From Bosea sp. (in: a-proteobacteria) (GTDB taxonomy: Bacteria > Pseudomonadota > Alphaproteobacteria > Rhizobiales > Beijerinckiaceae), in contig NZ_JAMLIX010000001.1 in NCBI RefSeq assembly GCF_023953965.1, forward strand, positions 1,302,501 to 1,366,500: 64,000 bases of DNA. The letters run 5' to 3'. The first letter of the stretch is position 1; every line of letters starts with the position of its first letter. The position numbers were made by a program, and so were the translations under genes. A model generated the notes under the pieces. That model did not search any database, was not told the DNA's origin, and worked only from the letters and a program-made list of their open reading frames with translations. Below, in pieces: positions 1 to 7,170 of this stretch.

Positions 1-1
1 C

Positions 2-1279
2 ATCTCGTTCTGGCTGCTCGCCGCCTCCTTCGTGCTGTTCCTCTGCTCGCTCTTCAGCGAGGGCGCGCCGGGGACCACCGGCCATGGCGGCGGCTGGACG
101 CTCTACCCGCCCTTCTCGGCCGCGACCGGGCAGCCGGGCCCGGCGGTCGATTTCGTCATCCTGTCGATCCATCTCTCGGGCGCGGCCTCGATCCTGGGCG
201 CGATCAACTTCATCACCACGATCCTGAACATGCGCGCGCCGGGCATGACCATGCACCGCATGCCGCTCTTCGCCTGGGCGATGCTGGTGACGGCCTTCAT
301 GCTGCTCTTCGCGCTGCCGGTCCTGGCGGGCGCGATCACCATGCTGCTGACCGACCGCAATTTCGGCACGACCTTCTTCGACCCGGCCGGCGGCGGCGAT
401 CCGATCCTCTACCAGCACCTGTTCTGGTTCTTCGGGCACCCGGAGGTCTACATCATGATCCTGCCGGCCTTCGGCATCGTCAGCCACGTCGTCTCGACCT
501 TCTCGAAGAAGCCGATCTTCGGCTATCTCGGCATGGCCTATGCAATGGTGGCGATCGGCATCGTCGGCTTCCTGGTCTGGGCGCACCACATGTACACGGT
601 GGGGATGTCGCTCAATTCCCAGCGCTATTTCGCCTTCGCCTCGATGGTGATCGCGGTGCCGACCGGCATCAAGGTCTTTTCCTGGCTCGCGACGATGTGG
701 GGCGGCTCGATCCACTTCCGCGTGCCGATGCTCTGGGCGATGGGCTTCATCATCCTGTTCACCATCGGCGGCGTCACCGGCGTGGTGCTGGCGAATGTCG
801 CGATCGACCGCGTCCTGCACAACACCTATTACGTGATCGCGCATTTCCACTATGTGCTGTCGCTGGGCGCCGTGTTCGGCATCTTCGCCGGCTTCTACTA
901 CTGGTTCCCGAAGATGAGCGGCTACCTGACCAACGAGGCGCTTGGGCGGCTGCATTTCGCCTTGATGTTCGTCGGCGTGAACATGGTGTTCTTCCCGCAG
1001 CATTTCCTCGGGCTCGCCGGCATGCCGCGCCATTATGCCGATTATCCCGACGCCTTCGCCGGCTGGAACCTCGTCTCGTCGCTCGGCTCCTACACCGCGG
1101 CGGCGGGCCTCGTCGTCTTCTTCGTGACGGTCGCCGAGGCGTTCTGGCGCAAGCGCCCGGCCGGCGACAATCCGTGGGGCGAGGCCGCGACGACGCTGGA
1201 ATGGACCTTGTCCTCGCCGCCGCCATTCCACCAGTTCGAGACGCTGCCGCGCATCGCAGAGCCCGGCCACGAGGCCTGA
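2..1279 (+). CDS. ctaD: cytochrome c oxidase subunit I, 5' truncated by window edge
   Basis: This is the catalytic subunit of an aa3-type terminal oxidase, which reduces oxygen with electrons from cytochrome c in the inner membrane. The reading frame is already open at base 2, so the N-terminus lies outside the window; about 425 residues remain of a usual 530 or so. Diagnostic motifs are visible: HPEVY, which carries the CuB histidine and cross-linked tyrosine; the CuB pair in VWAHHMYTVG; and HFHYVLSLG with the heme a3 and heme a histidines. Several hydrophobic segments fit the family's multi-span topology. The C-terminus (ending EPGHEA) is complete. Subunit II would be expected upstream; no other oxidase gene follows it here. 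Confidence 0.95.
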   Translation: MSFWLLAASFVLFLCSLFSEGAPGTTGHGGGWTLYPPFSAATGQPGPAVDFVILSIHLSGAASILGAINFITTILNMRAPGMTMHRMPLFAWAMLVTAFMLLFALPVLAGAITMLLTDRNFGTTFFDPAGGGDPILYQHLFWFFGHPEVYIMILPAFGIVSHVVSTFSKKPIFGYLGMAYAMVAIGIVGFLVWAHHMYTVGMSLNSQRYFAFASMVIAVPTGIKVFSWLATMWGGSIHFRVPMLWAMGFIILFTIGGVTGVVLANVAIDRVLHNTYYVIAHFHYVLSLGAVFGIFAGFYYWFPKMSGYLTNEALGRLHFALMFVGVNMVFFPQHFLGLAGMPRHYADYPDAFAGWNLVSSLGSYTAAAGLVVFFVTVAEAFWRKRPAGDNPWGEAATTLEWTLSSPPPFHQFETLPRIAEPGHEA

Positions 1280-1335
1280 CGTCGCAGACGCGAGGCAGGC
1301 CATGCCGGAACCGGACTGGGCACGCGGCTCTGGCT

Positions 1336-1521
1336 GATCTGCTCCGACGGGCGGTCGACGCCGATCGGGAAGGTCAGGCGGAATTCGTGGACGAAGGCTT
1401 CGAGCGAGACCGGCGTCATCGCCGCATGATGCTCGAAGACGGTGTGGAGCCCGATCACCGCGGCTCCGGCGTGCTGAACCAGCGCGCCACATCGGGGGCC
1501 GGCGCCGGGTTGGGGAAGGCC
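1336..1521 (-). pseudogene. redoxin/thioredoxin-like protein remnant
   Basis: On the minus strand a stretch of about 60 codons reads GLPQPG, then AAVIGLHTVFEHH, AFVHEFRLTFPIGVDRP. This resembles the central part of thioredoxin-fold proteins related to AhpC/TSA and TlpA. The upstream CxxC part and the downstream C-terminal half cannot be recognised; downstream the frame turns into arginine- and proline-rich sequence and runs into the opposite strand of ctaD. It is best read as a degraded gene fragment. The family call is from memory of the motif and was not checked by a search. Confidence 0.5.
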
Positions 1522-1525
1522 GTCA

Positions 1526-1993
1526 TCACCGATCCGCTTCCGGATGCGCGGGCCTGGCCTGTTCGGCCAGCGCACGCCGCAGCCGGCGCAACTCCTCGAA
1601 ACGGGGCGTGACGTCGCGCAGGATGGCCGCCATGCCGTCGATCCGCCCGTCGGGGCCGTTCAGCAGGGCGATGGTGAACTCGACCGAGATCTGCCGGCCG
1701 TCGCTGGCGAGAGCCGGGACGGAGAGCAGGTCGCCGGCGCCGTAGCGTGGTGTGACGCCCGAAGCGATAACCTTGTCCCAGCCGTCCCAATGCCGCTGCC
1801 GCAGCCGCTCCGGGATGATGAGGTCGAGCGAGGCCCCGACAGCCTCCTCGGCGGTGAAGCCGAAGAGCCGCGCCGCGCCCGGATTCCAGAAGCGGATGAC
1901 GCCGTCCCGATCGGTCGCCAGGATCGCGTCGGCCGCGCTCGCGAGGAGCGCTGCGCCGAGCTTCTCGGCAATTTTCTCCGAGGTCTCCACCAT
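1526..1993 (-). CDS. small PAS-domain protein
   Basis: This 155-residue soluble protein is essentially one PAS domain. It begins with a short helix, then shows the family pattern AADAILATDRDGVIRFWNPGAARLFGFTAEEAVG (residues about 16-48, quoted in family form), the loop LIIPERLRQRHW, and the core-closing strand DGRIDGMAAILRDVTPRF. A short charged tail follows. No kinase, GGDEF or HTH domain is attached, so it may sense a ligand or redox state and act through a partner. The ATG at 1993 was chosen because the longer frame above it is arginine-rich antisense sequence. It starts one base beyond the stop of the truncated PLP enzyme, so the two may share a message. Confidence 0.8.
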   Translation of the reverse strand: MVETSEKIAEKLGAALLASAADAILATDRDGVIRFWNPGAARLFGFTAEEAVGASLDLIIPERLRQRHWDGWDKVIASGVTPRYGAGDLLSVPALASDGRQISVEFTIALLNGPDGRIDGMAAILRDVTPRFEELRRLRRALAEQARPAHPEADR

Positions 1994-1994
1994 C

Positions 1995-2615
1995 CTATGC
2001 GACCTTCGCCTCCGCGGTGCCGATCGCATCCAGGCCGCGCGCCAGATCGACCAGCAGATCGGCCTCGGCCTCGAGCCCGACCGAGAGCCGGAGCAGGCTG
2101 TCGCCGATGCCGGCATGGGCCATCGTCGGGTTGCTCGGCGTCTCGATGAAGACGAGCGCGGCGGCGGCTTCCAGGGCGGCTGCCATCGCCGTCTCGTCCG
2201 TCTGGTCGACGAAGGCAAGGTCGAACTGCCCGCGGTCGCGGCGGGCCGCGAGCAGCCGACAGGTTCCGCCATAACAATCGTGAGACGCGATCACGCGGTC
2301 GTCCCGGCCAAGCCGGGAGAGAACGAGATCGGCGGCCGCCATGCCCGAAGCGGTGATGATCGCCCCGGCCCCGCCTTCAAGCCTCGCCAGCGTGTCGGCC
2401 AGCAGGTCCCGGCTCGGATTGGCCGTGCGCGAATAGTCGTAGTCGCGCATCGCATCGTAGCCGGCGAAAGCGAAGCTGCTGGAGAGATAGAGTGGCGGGG
2501 CGACGGCTCCGAAGCGTTCATCCGCCGCGACGCCATTGGCCGCCGCCACGGTTCTGGGGGCACGATCCTGCGGTCCGCCTGCGCCCTGCACGTTCGTCAC
2601 TCCGCGTCCTTTCAT
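1995..2615 (-). pseudogene. Cys/Met metabolism PLP enzyme (cystathionine gamma-synthase family) with internal deletion
   Basis: The first 165 residues match the N-terminal half of the MetB/MetC/MetZ family: PPLYLSSSFAFAGYD, YSRTANPSRD, ASGMAAADLVLS and VFIETPSNP. The next residues (AHAGIGDSLLRLSVGLE, DLLVDLARGL) match the extreme C-terminus of the same family. Roughly 180 residues that normally lie between them, including the PLP-binding lysine and its STTKY-like motif, are missing, and the frame is intact across the junction near base 2120. The product would be 206 residues instead of about 390 and cannot bind PLP by the usual lysine. The ATG at 2615 follows AAGGGG. It is probably a non-functional deletion derivative, although the frame has been kept. 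Confidence 0.8.
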
Positions 2616-2849
2616 ATCCCCTTGCGAACAGGCCTCGCGTGGCTCGTCCGTTCGGGTGAGGACGAACAACAGACGGCGGCCTGAACAGGGTTGATGGCTC
2701 GTGGCAGAGTGTCATCCGGCCGGAAGTCGGGCAATTTCATTTCATTGCAGTTCAAGTGCATGAATTTTCATATAAAAGTGGGCCGCTCGGCTCGGTCGCG
2801 CCGAGCGACCGTAATCGACGAAACCGCCGGCCCGACACCGCAAATCCGC

Positions 2850-4022
2850 CTAAGCGCACTGATGCGCGGATATGATGCCATATCCGCCGATCGTTCGACC
2901 GCTCGGCCGATACTCTGTCGGATGTCCGCCTTCACGCGTCACCAACCTGACATAGTCGAGCACCATACGGCCGCCTTCGGAGTCGAGCGATACGGGGCTT
3001 GCGCGGTTATCCGGGCCGATGATGCATGGAACGAAGCCGACCTCGCCGATCCGCCCGTCCTCGACCGCCGCGAGCGCGATCATCGTCAGGCGACCATCGG
3101 GGTGGAAGGGCAGCAGCGGATAGCCCTCGCGCGGATAGATCGCATAATCGCCGTAGGCGTCCTTGAGACGCTCGATCTCCGCGGCGGGCAGCATCTTGCC
3201 GATCCAGGCGAGGTCGAAGACGAAATGGCCGAGGCCGTAGAAGATCGGCTTGCCCTTGTAGAATTCGATCCCCCGCAGGAAATGGTGATGATGGCCCAGC
3301 ACCAGATCCGCCCCCGCGTCGATGGCGGCCCGGGCGATCTCGCGCTCATAGTCGGTGATCATGCCGCGCTTCCAGGCCGAGCCCCAGTGAAAGGAGGCGA
3401 CGACGACGTCGCTTTGGGCCCTGGCGCCGGCGAGGGTCTCCCCGAGCGAGGCGATGTCCTCGGGCCAGGCGAAGGTGCGCACATGCGGCCTGGCACCAGG
3501 CTCGATCCGGCCGGATTCGTCCCATTCCGGAAAGTAGTAATGGGAATGCACGCGCATGGTCGCGATGCCGGGCATCTGCGGCCGCGCCCCGTAGCCCGAC
3601 TGGAAGACCGAGGCATGGGAGGTGACGGCAACGCGGCATCCCTGCCTTTCGAGCGTCACCGGGCGGTTGGCCTCCTCCAGATTCTGGCCCGCGCCCGGCG
3701 TCAGGATGCCCTGTCCCTGCAACGCCTCGAGCGTGTCGGCGAGCCCGACATAGCCTGCATCCATGGTGTGGTTGTTGGCGCAGGACATCACATGGAAGCC
3801 CGCGGGGCCCAGGGGCTCGGCATTCCGCGGATCCGAGACGACGCGCCAGGTCGAGCTCGGCGCATAGGCCGGGCGACTGGAGAACGCACCCTCGCAATTG
3901 CCGATCAGCAGGTCGATTTCGCCGAAAATGCCGCGCACCGGCGCAAACAGATCGAGCGCATTGTCAGGCCGGTCGATGAAGACATCGCCGACCGCGCCGA
4001 TCAGGAAGCTGTTCTTGGTCAT
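2850..4022 (-). CDS. CapA-family metallophosphatase-like protein
   Basis: This 390-residue protein has the order of motifs of the CapA/PgsA family (poly-gamma-glutamate capsule synthesis, calcineurin-like fold): GAVGDVFIDRP near the N-terminus, GNCEGAF, CANNHTMDAGYVGLADTL, SFHWGSAW, and a GHHHHFLRGIEFYKGKPIFYGLGHFVF block. These place the metal-binding Asp, Asn and His residues. No signal peptide or membrane anchor is seen, unlike classic CapA, so a cytoplasmic role is possible. The start ATG at 4022 was preferred to the upstream in-frame ATG at 4067 because homology begins at once. The neighbouring alpha/beta hydrolase ends 41 bases upstream, suggesting co-transcription. No other capsule genes are nearby, so a capsule role is not supported. 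Confidence 0.85.
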   Translation of the reverse strand: MTKNSFLIGAVGDVFIDRPDNALDLFAPVRGIFGEIDLLIGNCEGAFSSRPAYAPSSTWRVVSDPRNAEPLGPAGFHVMSCANNHTMDAGYVGLADTLEALQGQGILTPGAGQNLEEANRPVTLERQGCRVAVTSHASVFQSGYGARPQMPGIATMRVHSHYYFPEWDESGRIEPGARPHVRTFAWPEDIASLGETLAGARAQSDVVVASFHWGSAWKRGMITDYEREIARAAIDAGADLVLGHHHHFLRGIEFYKGKPIFYGLGHFVFDLAWIGKMLPAAEIERLKDAYGDYAIYPREGYPLLPFHPDGRLTMIALAAVEDGRIGEVGFVPCIIGPDNRASPVSLDSEGGRMVLDYVRLVTREGGHPTEYRPSGRTIGGYGIISAHQCA

Positions 4023-4063
4023 TATTCCCCACCCGCCGTTATCGCAGCCATGGCTGCGGTACC

Positions 4064-4867
4064 TCAATCTGCTTCAAGAAGCTCGCCGATGAGCTCATAG
4101 AGATTATCGTTCTCGGACATTTCAAGGATATCAGCCCGGCCCGTCATGGCGATCGTCGCGAGAGTTTTCTTGAGGGAGTGGTCGAACTGGAAGATGAACA
4201 CCTTCTGGCTCGGCAAGATGGACAGTCGATCACTGCGTGAATACAGGACGTCGGCCCGGGCCGGCAGATCATAGGTGTCGATGGCCTTCAGCAGCTCGAC
4301 GGCCTCGTAATGCATCTCGTCCGCCGATGAGAAGTCCGGTCCGCGCGGATGGGCGCTATCGCGCATGGACCAGGGCGAGAACAGGTGGGCGTCGCGCACC
4401 ATGGTCCAGAGCCTCTGGAATTGCGTGCCCTCCGAATCCGGGAGGATCCGGCGCTCGGAGCTTGCCAGGAGCCCCTCCCTGTCGGCTGCCGGACAGGCCG
4501 GCATGTCGTGAAGCAGCACCCGGCCGACACGGTCCGGCAGGGCGATGGCCATCTCACAGGCGATGCTCGCGCCGACGCCGTAGCCGTAGAGATCGACCTC
4601 CTTCAGCCGCAGCGCGTCCAGGGTGCGGATATGCGCATCGGCGAAATAGGCGATATTGGGCCGCAACGGTGCCGGCGCGGCGGAATCGCCGTTGCCCAGG
4701 GTATCCACCGCGATGACGCGCCGGTTCCGCGCCAGGGCCGCCAGCAGGGGGACGAGGCTCCGGCTCGAACCCGGCGAGTTGTGAATCATGACGAGCGGCC
4801 GTCCGCGCGCTCCAGCCGCCCGGTAATGAACCTGCCCTTCCCGGATGTCGACGAAGCTGCGCTGCAT
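4064..4867 (-). CDS. alpha/beta-hydrolase-fold protein lacking the nucleophile serine
   Basis: This 267-residue protein has the alpha/beta hydrolase layout: PLVMIHNSPGSSRSLVPLL (oxyanion-hole region, residues 25-42), RRVIAVDTLGNGDS (49-62), and the nucleophile elbow LYGYGVGASIACEMA at about 93-107. At the elbow the expected Gly-x-Ser-x-Gly reads Gly-Tyr-Gly-Val-Gly, with glycine at residue 97; the codon is clearly GGC. An acid candidate follows in YSRSDRLS, but the usual C-terminal catalytic histidine is unclear. It may be a non-hydrolytic member or use a different chemistry. It is divergent from the LysR gene and upstream of the CapA-like gene, so it is a plausible LysR target. Confidence 0.8.
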   Translation of the reverse strand: MQRSFVDIREGQVHYRAAGARGRPLVMIHNSPGSSRSLVPLLAALARNRRVIAVDTLGNGDSAAPAPLRPNIAYFADAHIRTLDALRLKEVDLYGYGVGASIACEMAIALPDRVGRVLLHDMPACPAADREGLLASSERRILPDSEGTQFQRLWTMVRDAHLFSPWSMRDSAHPRGPDFSSADEMHYEAVELLKAIDTYDLPARADVLYSRSDRLSILPSQKVFIFQFDHSLKKTLATIAMTGRADILEMSENDNLYELIGELLEAD

Positions 4868-5225
4868 CGGAACTCCACCGCGGATAGCGGAGCCAGACCG
4901 CCGTTGCGTCCTGCCGGGCGCAAGGTGGCGGTCTGAGCTTTTGTCTTGGCACCGGATTTTTCCGAAGAGTGGAATCCCCCGTTCGGTCCGGAGCTCTAGG
5001 CTATTGCGCCGCCATGTCGTGCTTCAATCGCCAAAGCCTGCAATCAGGTATGATGCGATTTCGACTATCGGCGCGATCATGGCCTCGCCTGCGCGCGGCG
5101 TCGGGGGCGCCGGGTGGCGAAGCTCCGATCGGGCCGCGCCCTCGGCATTTGCCTCGGACAAAGGAGAATGCGATCAATTACAAGGCCGAAGGTCGGCCCG
5201 ATTGAGCGAGGAGCGCTTGGAACTC
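4868..5225. promoter_or_regulatory. divergent intergenic region between hydrolase and LysR gene
   Basis: This 358-base gap holds the promoters of the alpha/beta hydrolase (minus) and the LysR gene (plus). LysR regulators commonly bind such divergent regions, but I could not pick out a convincing T-N11-A operator or clear -35/-10 pair by eye. The long frame that runs through it on the plus strand has no recognisable content before the LysR helix-turn-helix. Confidence 0.4.
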
Positions 5226-6182
5226 GTGGATCTCCGCAAGCTGGATGTTTTCGTGAAGATCGTCGAAGCGGGCAGTCTCACCCGTGCCGCGGCCCAGTTG
5301 TCCGTCGCCCAGTCCGCCCTGAGCCGAAAGGTGCGCGAGATCGAGGAGCAACTCGGCACCGCGCTCGTCTATCGCAACGGCCGCGGCGTCGTCCTGACCG
5401 AGACAGGACAGCATTTTTTCGAGCGCGCCAAGCAGTTGCTGCGCGATTCCGAAGCCATCCTCGTCGACATCAAGAATATGACCGCGGCGGGAAACGTCAC
5501 CATCGGCGTCCCGCCCTCGGTCACCGAGATCATCCTGCCGAAGCTGCTGGCCCAGGTGCTGCTCGATTTCCCGGACGTCCGGATCAAGATCGTCGAGACC
5601 TTCAGCGGCTATGTGCAGGAATACCTGCTCAACGGGCAGCTCGACATCGGCGTCCTCTACGAGACGCGGCGGATGCCGACGCTGCTGGGCGATGAACTGG
5701 TCGTCGAGGAGATGTATGTCGTCGGTCCGACCGGCGGGCCGCTCGAACCCGGCCGCCCCGTCTCGCTTACCGAATTGACCGGCATCTCCTTCGTCCTGCC
5801 GAGCCGTCCGCACGGGCTGCGCGTGCTCATCGACGATGCCTGCGCCAAGGCCAAGGTGAATCTGAACGTGGTCGTCGAGATCAACGGGCTCGGCACCGTC
5901 AAGAACCTGATCAGGGCCGGGGGCGTTCACGCCATCCTGCCCTATTCGGCCGTTTTCAACGAGGTCGCCGCGGGGCTGATCGCCGCCTCGCCCATCGTCG
6001 CCCCGGCGATCAGCCGGCGCCTCAGGCTCGCGACCTCCAACGAGCGCCCGCCCAGCCGCGCCACGCGCCAGGTCGCGCATCTCATCCGCACCCAGGTCAA
6101 CGAACTGGTGCGCAACGGCTTCTGGCACGGGCAGTTCGCACCCGCCCCTCTGGCCGGACCGGCCGTGCTACCGGTCCGATGA
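5226..6182 (+). CDS. LysR-family transcriptional regulator
   Basis: This 318-residue LysR-type regulator has an N-terminal winged helix-turn-helix: LRKLDVFVKIVEAGSLTRAA, then QSALSRKVREIEEQLG, followed by the family's VLTETGQ. An effector-binding domain starts near residue 90 (VTIGVPPSVTEI). Overall it resembles the Nac/CbbR-like branch in which the domain reports small organic effectors. The GTG at 5226 is preferred, with GAGGAG 12 bases upstream; a TTG at 5217 is an alternative, and the frame extends much further upstream without homology. It diverges from the hydrolase gene and converges on the end of the catabolic operon at 6246, so either could be its target. Confidence 0.9.
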   Translation: MDLRKLDVFVKIVEAGSLTRAAAQLSVAQSALSRKVREIEEQLGTALVYRNGRGVVLTETGQHFFERAKQLLRDSEAILVDIKNMTAAGNVTIGVPPSVTEIILPKLLAQVLLDFPDVRIKIVETFSGYVQEYLLNGQLDIGVLYETRRMPTLLGDELVVEEMYVVGPTGGPLEPGRPVSLTELTGISFVLPSRPHGLRVLIDDACAKAKVNLNVVVEINGLGTVKNLIRAGGVHAILPYSAVFNEVAAGLIAASPIVAPAISRRLRLATSNERPPSRATRQVAHLIRTQVNELVRNGFWHGQFAPAPLAGPAVLPVR

Positions 6183-6217
6183 GATTATGAAGGAGGCTGA
6201 CCGGGACCGCCCGCAGC

Positions 6218-6235
6218 GGCGGCGGATCGGCCGCC
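6218..6235. terminator. possible bidirectional hairpin between convergent genes
   Basis: Between the LysR stop and the stop of the PrpB-like gene lies GGCGGC, a 6-base loop, and GCCGCC. It is a GC-only 6-bp stem with no T-run, so it is a weak candidate for a shared terminator. Confidence 0.3.
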
Positions 6236-6245
6236 CGGGTGGCCC

Positions 6246-7154
6246 TTAGGACAGCGGCGGCGGCACGATGCTCTGTGCGATGGTGCTGTCCAGCGCCTCG
6301 TAATCGGAATATTTGATGACATCGTAGACTTCGGCGCGGGTCGAGAGGTGCTGCAGATAGCCCTCGACGGTGCCGGCCTCGGCCAGCGTCGCGTAAAGCT
6401 CGTGCAGCGCCTTGGAGGCGACGCGCATCGAGGTCGCGGGCCAGATCACCATCTTGAAGCCGAAATCCTCGAACTGCTCGGCCGTGAAGAACGGCGTGCG
6501 GCCGAATTCGGTCATGTTGGCGAGCAGGGGAGCGTCGACGGCGCGGGCAAAGGTGCGGAACATCTCCTCCGAGGTCAGCGCCTCGGGGAAGATCGCATCG
6601 GCGCCGGCCTCGAGGTAGAGCCTGGCGCGGGCGATCGCGGCTTCGATCCCTTCCTGCGCCAGGGCATCGGTGCGCGCGACGATCCGCAGATGACGGCGTG
6701 CTTTCCGGGCCGCGGCGATCTTCGCGGCCATCTCCTGCGGCGAGGCCAGCTTCTTGTCGTTCAGATGCCCGCATTTCTTCGGCAGGATCTGGTCCTCGAT
6801 CTGGACGGCCGCCGCGCCGGCATCCTCCAGCTCGCGCACCATGCGCACGACGTTCAGCACCTCGCCATAGCCGGTATCGCCGTCGACCAGGATCGGCAGG
6901 CCGGTGGCGCGGTAGATGCTGCGCGCGAAGAAGCAGACCTCCTCGAGCGTCATGATGCCGAGATCCGGCAACCCCAGCATCTGGGAGAGCGCGCCGCCGG
7001 ACAGATAAAGCGCCTCGAAGCCGGCCCGTTTCGCGACGATGCCGGCATAGGCGTGATGGGCGCCGGGGATGCGCAGGATGTTCGGCCGGCGCCAGAGCTC
7101 GGCCATGCGGTCGCCGGGCGGGGTGGGCATCTTCTGTTCGACAAGCCAGGTCAT
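6246..7154 (-). CDS. isocitrate lyase/PEP mutase family lyase (PrpB-like)
   Basis: This 302-residue TIM-barrel lyase belongs to the PEP mutase/isocitrate lyase superfamily. It shows LYLSGGALSQMLGLPDLG (substrate loop), LVDGDTGYGE with Mg-binding acidic residues, QIEDQ, and PKKCGHL, the lysine-cysteine-glycine-histidine signature of 2-methylisocitrate lyases. Known relatives cleave 2-methylisocitrate to pyruvate and succinate, 2,3-dimethylmalate to pyruvate and propionate, or decarboxylate oxaloacetate. It is the last gene of the long minus-strand operon, 16 bases after the aconitase. No citrate-synthase-like prpC lies nearby, so a plain methylcitrate cycle is not shown; a lyase step on a hydroxylated polycarboxylate is the likelier role. 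Confidence 0.85.
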   Translation of the reverse strand: MTWLVEQKMPTPPGDRMAELWRRPNILRIPGAHHAYAGIVAKRAGFEALYLSGGALSQMLGLPDLGIMTLEEVCFFARSIYRATGLPILVDGDTGYGEVLNVVRMVRELEDAGAAAVQIEDQILPKKCGHLNDKKLASPQEMAAKIAAARKARRHLRIVARTDALAQEGIEAAIARARLYLEAGADAIFPEALTSEEMFRTFARAVDAPLLANMTEFGRTPFFTAEQFEDFGFKMVIWPATSMRVASKALHELYATLAEAGTVEGYLQHLSTRAEVYDVIKYSDYEALDSTIAQSIVPPPLS

Positions 7155-7170
7155 GGCGCAATCCTCGTGA

